Assembly (NCBI GenBank): GCA_011065225.1
Contig: JAAKFC010000038.1
Coordinates: 1 to 10,622, forward strand
Source: Chlamydiota bacterium
Lineage (GTDB): Bacteria; Chlamydiota; Chlamydiia; Chlamydiales; Rhabdochlamydiaceae
Length of the DNA: 10,622 bases
Reading direction: 5' to 3'
Part shown: positions 6,287 to 10,622 of the stretch, piece after piece
How the letters are laid out: each line of letters opens with the position of its first letter
Numbering within the stretch: position 1 is the first letter of the stretch
Notes under the pieces: model-generated
Told to the model about the DNA's origin: nothing
Seen by the model: only the letters and a program-made list of their open reading frames with translations
The model's database searches: none
Translations under genes and position numbers: made by a program

Positions 6287-6301
6287 ATATTGGATCAAAT
6301 A

Positions 6302-6329
6302 ATTATAGAGAATTTTCTAGCAGAGTCAA
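6302..6329 (-). promoter_or_regulatory. Sigma70-type promoter of the GxxExxY gene
   Basis: Read on the minus strand: -35 TTGACT (6329-6324), a 16-base spacer, and a perfect -10 TATAAT (6307-6302). The predicted start of transcription is near 6295, about 20 bases before the ATG at 6274. It faces away from the SNF2 promoter. Confidence 0.75.
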
Positions 6330-6413
6330 TTTTTTATTTACCCTGAACTCCACTCGTGGATAAAGTCGATTTGCAGTGCTACTTTAAGAGGAAACTTTTT
6401 TAGCATAAATAAA

Positions 6414-6443
6414 TTGACGTTTTTGGGTGTATTTCTCTATAAT
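6414..6443 (+). promoter_or_regulatory. Sigma70-type promoter of the SNF2-SWIM operon
   Basis: -35 TTGACG (6414-6419), an 18-base spacer, and a perfect -10 TATAAT (6438-6443). Transcription should begin near 6450, giving a leader of about 40 bases before the ATG at 6490. The leader has no clear Shine-Dalgarno. Confidence 0.75.
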
Positions 6444-6489
6444 TTTGTTTATTTCAGACGATTTTTAAGACCGGTATCTTTTAATTAGT

Positions 6490-9213
6490 ATGACTCTCAC
6501 AATTCCATCAAAAACTATTTCTAGTTCCCTAACTCATGAAGTACGCCTTACTCCCACCGCAACATTATGCTTGGACAAAATTGAAGAATCTAAAACAGCT
6601 CCCCATCTTACTGGTCTACAACAAATATTTGCCAAGGATTGGCGAGAGGGCTGGTTTCATCTAGCCGCTGATAAAATGACTTTTGATCATGAGCTTTCTC
6701 TACGCTTTTGGCAAGATATTGCAAAAGAATATCTCACCAGATTATGCCACTTGCCTGAAGAGGAAAATTTTGCTCCATTGGAAGCTCCTGCACCAGATCA
6801 CTTGAGTCAGTGGCTACTAAAGGCTCCCCCAATGAATGGTGGAGAATATCTTTCTTTATCGCGATTGAGACTCTTATGGGAGCAACTGAATTGCTGGGTA
6901 GAGCAAGCTTCCAGAGCAAGTGGTGGGATCCATCTTTTTTTGCAACATCGAGCTCCAAAGTGGCAGCAAGTAGGAAGGGTTTGCTTTCATTTAGCGGAAA
7001 ATAAAAAACACTCTGACCGCCCTTTTGCTTTTTTAGCCACTTATGCGACAGGATTCGGTTCGGCAGGAAGGCTCAAACACCTCCCTTTGAAAAAAGCCTT
7101 GGAGCAATACTCTGGAGAGAATAATCATCAAGCTCTCGTTAAATTGCTTACTCCAGTCCAGAATGCAGCAGAACGATGTCCATGGGTTAAAAATCTTGTG
7201 CATACAGGAGGTCTATATCAGCCTCTGGCATGGTCTGCCAACAAAGCCTATCAATTCCTCACGACAGTCCCCCAACTTGAAGAAAGCGGATTGTCCGTAC
7301 GTATCCCCAACTGGTGGAAGCGTCGTTCTCGCCCTCAAGTTGCAGTGACAGTAGGATCGCATACACAGCCCACATTAGGCCTGAATACGATGCTCGATTT
7401 CAATGTGGAGGTTGCTTTAGGAGATCAAAATCTGTCGCCAGAAGAACTCGAAGAGCTTTGCTCGACCAGCGAAGGGATCGTCTACATTCGCGGACAATGG
7501 GTTGAAGTAGACAGCGAAAAGCTTCGCCAGGCCCTTGAGCATTGGAAAGAGGTGCAAGAGCAGGCTAAGAATGGCGAAATTTCATTCATTGATGGAATGC
7601 GTCTTTTAGCAGGGGCTCCATCATCGCTTCAACAAGAGGAAGAGCTGGAGAGTCAAAATTCTTGGGTGAAGGTGTCTGCTGGAGAAACTCTATCAGAACT
7701 TCTTCAACAGCTCAAAGACCCCTCACAGCTCCCAACAGAGGAGATTTTGGAAACTCTCAACGTGACCTTCAGAGCATACCAACAAGAAGGCATTAAATGG
7801 ATGTCTCTTTTATCAGGATTAGGATTAGGGGCCTGTTTAGCAGATGACATGGGGCTTGGAAAAACTTTGCAGGTTCTTGCTTTGCTTGTCATCGAAAAAA
7901 AGCGTAATGCTGAAAAACGAAAATATCCCTCCCTCTTAGTGATCCCTGCTTCACTCTTGGGAAACTGGAGGCGAGAGGCGCAGCGCTTTACACCCTCACT
8001 GAAACTTCTTTTTGTTCATCCTTCGGAAACAGACTCTCAAACGCTCTTGAAACTACCCACACAATTTGAGCATCATCTCAAAGGGATCGATCTGGTGATT
8101 ACAACCTATTCGATGGTGATTAGACAAGATTGGCTCTCTAAAGTAGATTGGAATCTTCTCATTCTGGATGAGGCGCAAGCCATTAAAAATTCTAGCGCAA
8201 AACAGAGTCGCGCTGTCAGAAATTTAAAATCGCGGGCCCGCATCGCCATGACTGGAACCCCTATAGAGAACCGATTATTGGATTTGTGGTCTCTCTTTGA
8301 TTTTTTGAACCCTGGGCTATTGGGGTCCTCTTCGCGTTTTAAAGAGTATATTAAGCAGTTACAGACTGGATCAGGTCAATTTGAACCGCTGAAAAAACTG
8401 GTTTCTCCCTATATTTTACGTAGAATGAAGACCGATCCAAAAATCATTTCAGATTTACCAGAAAAGATAGAAACCCCCACTTACTGTCAACTAACAAAGC
8501 AACAAGCTCAATACTACCAATCTACTGTGAACGATCTCAAGAAAAGCCTTGAAATAGCAGATTCTAAAAACCGCAGAGGCATTGTCCTCCAAGTTCTGCT
8601 GCGCTTAAAACAAATCTGCAATCATCCCTGTCAGTTTAGTGGTGTAGGTGAGTATCACCCTTCTCAAAGTGGCAAATTTATGCGCCTAATACAGATTTGT
8701 GAAGAATTAGCCTCACGTCAGGAAAAAGTTCTCATCTTCACCCAATTTAGTGCAATCATTGAGCCTTTAGCAGAGTGTCTTAGCGGTGTATTTGGTAGAT
8801 CCGGACTCATCCTTCACGGAAAAACTCCTGTTAAAAAAAGGAAAGAGCTTGTCGAAACATTTCAAAATGAAAATGGGCCGCCTTTTTTCGTTCTCTCTCT
8901 TAAAGCCGGTGGGACAGGTCTAACACTCACTGCCGCCTCACACGTCATCCACATTGATCGATGGTGGAATCCTGCTGTCGAAAATCAAGCAACCGATCGA
9001 GCCTTCCGGATAGGACAGAAGAAAAATGTACAGGTGCACAAGTTCATTACTCAAGGAACAATAGAGGAGGAAATCGATAAAATTATCTCTTCTAAGAAAA
9101 AACTTGCTAGTGATGTTCTTGGCACCTCTGATGAAATTAAAATAACCGAGCTTGCCAACGAAGAATTATTAAATCTCGTCGCGCTTGATATTGATCGATC
9201 TACAATTACCTAG
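6490..9213 (+). CDS. SNF2-family DEAD/DEAH-type helicase (Swi2/Snf2 ATPase)
   Basis: A 907-residue ATP-dependent DNA translocase of the bacterial SNF2 type. The N-terminal half (about 1-415) looks like the SNF2-helicase-associated region. Typical parts are AYQFLTTVPQLEESGLSVRI leading to P273-N-W275-W276, then MLDFNVEVALGDQNLS and a segment ending IRGQWVEVD. The ATPase core follows: FRAYQQEGIKWM (427-438), Walker A DDMGLGKT (452-459), Walker B DEAQ (560-563), motif III TGTPIENR (588-595), motif V SLKAGGTGLTLT (803-814), and motif VI QATDRAFRIGQ (833-843). All catalytic motifs are intact. No Shine-Dalgarno is visible, but no other nearby in-frame start exists and the promoter fits. The SWIM gene begins 9 bases after the stop, so the two are an operon. 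Such helicases remodel protein-DNA or RNA polymerase complexes; the target here is unknown. Confidence 0.92.
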   Translation: MTLTIPSKTISSSLTHEVRLTPTATLCLDKIEESKTAPHLTGLQQIFAKDWREGWFHLAADKMTFDHELSLRFWQDIAKEYLTRLCHLPEEENFAPLEAPAPDHLSQWLLKAPPMNGGEYLSLSRLRLLWEQLNCWVEQASRASGGIHLFLQHRAPKWQQVGRVCFHLAENKKHSDRPFAFLATYATGFGSAGRLKHLPLKKALEQYSGENNHQALVKLLTPVQNAAERCPWVKNLVHTGGLYQPLAWSANKAYQFLTTVPQLEESGLSVRIPNWWKRRSRPQVAVTVGSHTQPTLGLNTMLDFNVEVALGDQNLSPEELEELCSTSEGIVYIRGQWVEVDSEKLRQALEHWKEVQEQAKNGEISFIDGMRLLAGAPSSLQQEEELESQNSWVKVSAGETLSELLQQLKDPSQLPTEEILETLNVTFRAYQQEGIKWMSLLSGLGLGACLADDMGLGKTLQVLALLVIEKKRNAEKRKYPSLLVIPASLLGNWRREAQRFTPSLKLLFVHPSETDSQTLLKLPTQFEHHLKGIDLVITTYSMVIRQDWLSKVDWNLLILDEAQAIKNSSAKQSRAVRNLKSRARIAMTGTPIENRLLDLWSLFDFLNPGLLGSSSRFKEYIKQLQTGSGQFEPLKKLVSPYILRRMKTDPKIISDLPEKIETPTYCQLTKQQAQYYQSTVNDLKKSLEIADSKNRRGIVLQVLLRLKQICNHPCQFSGVGEYHPSQSGKFMRLIQICEELASRQEKVLIFTQFSAIIEPLAECLSGVFGRSGLILHGKTPVKKRKELVETFQNENGPPFFVLSLKAGGTGLTLTAASHVIHIDRWWNPAVENQATDRAFRIGQKKNVQVHKFITQGTIEEEIDKIISSKKKLASDVLGTSDEIKITELANEELLNLVALDIDRSTIT

Positions 9214-9216
9214 GAG
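9212..9216 (+). promoter_or_regulatory. Ribosome binding site of the SWIM gene, overlapping the SNF2 stop codon
   Basis: AGGAG at 9212-9216 shares bases with the TAG stop of the SNF2 gene (9211-9213) and sits 6 bases before the ATG at 9223. The arrangement suggests translational coupling within one operon. Confidence 0.7.
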
Positions 9217-9222
9217 ATAACC

Positions 9223-10140
9223 ATGTGGGGATGGAAACAATACGTGCCTGTTGCAACTCGTCGAGCTAAAGCACAGAAAAAAATCAATCAACTCAGAAAA
9301 AAAGGGAAAACCATTGAGCCGATAGAAATCGAAGGCCGCAATATTGCGAAAAAATTTTGGGGAAAGCAATGGTGCGAGCATTTAGAAACGTTTTCTGATT
9401 ACGATAATCGCCTTCCAAGAGGGCGCACCTATGTGCGCAATGGCAGTGTTTGCCATCTAAAAATAACAAAAGGATCCGTAGAAGCATTTGTCATTGGTAG
9501 CTCACTTTATCGAGTAAACGTAAATATTTCAGCTCTTAAGGAAAGCAAATGGCAAGCCATTAAAGAAAAGTGCAGCGGACAAATTGGCTCATTGTTAGAA
9601 CTCTTAAAAGGCAAACTGTCTGAGCATGTCATGGAAGTCGTTGCAAATCCTCGTGAAGGCCTTTTTCCCAATCATGGAGAAATGGACTATTCCTGTGATT
9701 GTCCAGACTGGGCAGATATGTGCAAGCATGTCGCAGCAGTTCTTTATGGAATTGGAACTCGCTTAGATCTACAACCTGATCTGCTGTTTCAACTCCGCGG
9801 GGTAGATGCAAGTGAATTAATCGCAACAAAACTCATGACCGCTGAGGCAAAAATTGAAGATCGTCTCGATGACGAAGGACTCACAGAAATCTTTGGAATC
9901 GACCTTGATGATGATGCTCAACACAAGGAAAAGATACAAAAAGTAGACCCCGAAATGATGACCGGCACAGAGCTAAAGAGAATTCGCTTAGAAATGCAGC
10001 TGACAATAGGAAAGTTCGCAGAAACATTAAAAGTCACTCCAGCGACCATTCATCGATGGGAAAAAGAAGAGTGCACCCTCAATTTACAGGCCCGTTCAGC
10101 TAACGCTATTGCACAATTTCTAGAAAAAACTCACAACTGA
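9223..10140 (+). CDS. SWIM zinc-finger protein with C-terminal Cro/C1-type HTH
   Basis: 305 residues, partner of the preceding SNF2 helicase. Residues 1-140 carry the usual N-terminal region of these proteins, including GRNIAKKFWGKQWCEHLE and LPRGRTYVRNGSVCHL. The SWIM motif is Y156-S-C158-D-C160-x6-C167-K-H169, the expected CxCx(n)CxH zinc site, followed by VAAVLYGIG. After an acidic linker (about 205-240) comes a Cro/C1-like helix-turn-helix (about 245-302), with ELKRIRLEMQLTIGKFAETL then KVTPATIHRWEKEE. SWIM proteins are commonly encoded next to SNF2 helicases and may bind DNA or protein for them. The added HTH could direct the complex to specific sites or autoregulate the operon, which is inference. 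The last 10 bases overlap the end of nth on the other strand. Confidence 0.88.
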   Translation: MWGWKQYVPVATRRAKAQKKINQLRKKGKTIEPIEIEGRNIAKKFWGKQWCEHLETFSDYDNRLPRGRTYVRNGSVCHLKITKGSVEAFVIGSSLYRVNVNISALKESKWQAIKEKCSGQIGSLLELLKGKLSEHVMEVVANPREGLFPNHGEMDYSCDCPDWADMCKHVAAVLYGIGTRLDLQPDLLFQLRGVDASELIATKLMTAEAKIEDRLDDEGLTEIFGIDLDDDAQHKEKIQKVDPEMMTGTELKRIRLEMQLTIGKFAETLKVTPATIHRWEKEECTLNLQARSANAIAQFLEKTHN

Positions 10141-10622
10141 CTGCAAATAGGGCACTCTGCTGCCTTGTGCCCCCGGGCCATGCAATGCTCTCGTGCAAAA
10201 TAAATGATCTGCAAGTGCAGCTTGATCCAGTCCTTTTTCGGAAAGAGGGCTTTTAGGTCTTTTTCTGTTTGTGTGATGCTTTTTCCACTTGAAAGGCCCC
10301 AGCGTTTACCGCAGCGATGAATGTGGGTATCAACTGGAAAAGCGGGCTTGTGAAAAGCTTGCGCCATGAGGACAGAGGCCGTTTTATGTCCCACGCCAGG
10401 CAGTGCTTCGAGCTCTTTGAAAGTACAAGGGACTTTTCCATCATGTTTTTCAATCAGCTTTTTTGAAAGATTCCAGATGGCTTTGGCTTTGTTATTGGAG
10501 AGCCCACAAGAGCGGATGATCTTTTCGATTTGAGCGATTGTGAGCTTGATCATTGCGCGTGGGGTTTTGGCTTTGGCAAAGAGTTTGGGGGTGATTGTGT
10601 TGACGCGCACATCCGTGCATTG
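10131..10622 (-). CDS. nth: Endonuclease III (3' part; 5' end outside window)
   Basis: A HhH-GPD DNA glycosylase/AP lyase for oxidised pyrimidines in base excision repair. The frame is open to the window edge and begins QCTDVRVNTITPKLFAKA, matching the SAQxTDxxVN segment about 40 residues into family members. The GTG at 10610 is therefore not the start and the true 5' end lies beyond 10622. The helix-hairpin-helix LPGVGHKTAS contains the catalytic Lys, and FPVDTHIHR contains the catalytic Asp. The C-terminus has CMARGHKAAECPIC and ends SQL: three cysteines spaced C-x9-C-x2-C, not the usual C-x6-C-x2-C-x5-C, with no fourth cysteine. The cluster may be altered or absent, although some relatives have shortened ends like this. 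It converges with the SWIM gene, overlapping it by 10 bp. Confidence 0.9.
   Translation of the reverse strand, partial: QCTDVRVNTITPKLFAKAKTPRAMIKLTIAQIEKIIRSCGLSNNKAKAIWNLSKKLIEKHDGKVPCTFKELEALPGVGHKTASVLMAQAFHKPAFPVDTHIHRCGKRWGLSSGKSITQTEKDLKALFPKKDWIKLHLQIIYFAREHCMARGHKAAECPICSQL

Noticed and set aside
6275..6298. Longer N-terminus for the GxxExxY protein starting at 6298 (MIQYGEII...).
   Set aside because: The start would lie upstream of the transcription start predicted from the -10 box at 6302-6307, and the ATG at 6274 has a good Shine-Dalgarno.
10608..10610. GTG at 10610 as the start of nth.
   Set aside because: The frame continues upstream with QCTD, which matches a conserved internal part of endonuclease III, so the gene is cut by the window edge.

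Overview
The window looks like a chromosomal segment from an environmental (amoeba-associated) member of the Chlamydiota. This rests on a C-terminal domain that closely resembles the chlamydial CADD protein, on the mix of housekeeping genes (rlmD, nth, a SNF2 helicase), and on accessory genes typical of large Chlamydia-like genomes (BRO/DinD-type, GNAT-like, GxxExxY). It is an inference: there is no rRNA or other lineage marker in view. A gammaproteobacterial amoeba pathogen is the main alternative.

Layout. (1) Bases 2-241: the 3' end of an unrecognised + strand gene, followed by a possible out-of-frame tail to 332. (2) 365-1633 (-): rlmD, a 23S rRNA m5U methyltransferase with an intact Fe-S motif and catalytic residues. 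(3) 1763-5586 (+): a tight three-gene row. First is a BRO-N/DinD-like DNA-associated protein, then a GNAT-like protein with a cysteine-rich, hydrophobic N-terminus. Third, after only 2 bases, is a 610-residue protein that joins a BtaA-like (DUF3419) SAM-dependent domain to a CADD/PqqC-like heme-oxygenase-fold diiron domain with all six expected metal ligands. This fusion is the most interesting object in the window. (4) 5573-5893: a repeat-rich junction. A nested palindrome of about 163 bp with 26-bp terminal inverted repeats overlaps the 3' end of the fusion gene. A cluster of four small hairpins follows and encodes the last ~36 residues of the converging GxxExxY gene. (5) 5783-6274 (-): the GxxExxY PD-(D/E)XK-like protein, driven by a clear sigma70-type promoter. 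(6) 6490-10140 (+): a SNF2 helicase with its own sigma70-type promoter, followed by a SWIM zinc-finger protein carrying a C-terminal HTH domain. (7) 10131-10622 (-): the 3' part of nth (endonuclease III), overlapping the SWIM gene tail to tail by 10 bp.

How the genes may work together. The GNAT-like and fusion genes are almost certainly co-transcribed. Together they have the look of a small-molecule tailoring unit: aminocarboxypropyl transfer or methylation from SAM, diiron oxidation, and acylation. Substrate and product are unknown. The SNF2 and SWIM proteins form a well-known bacterial pair, and here the SWIM partner also carries its own DNA-binding domain. No tRNA, rRNA, CRISPR array or intact transposase gene was seen.
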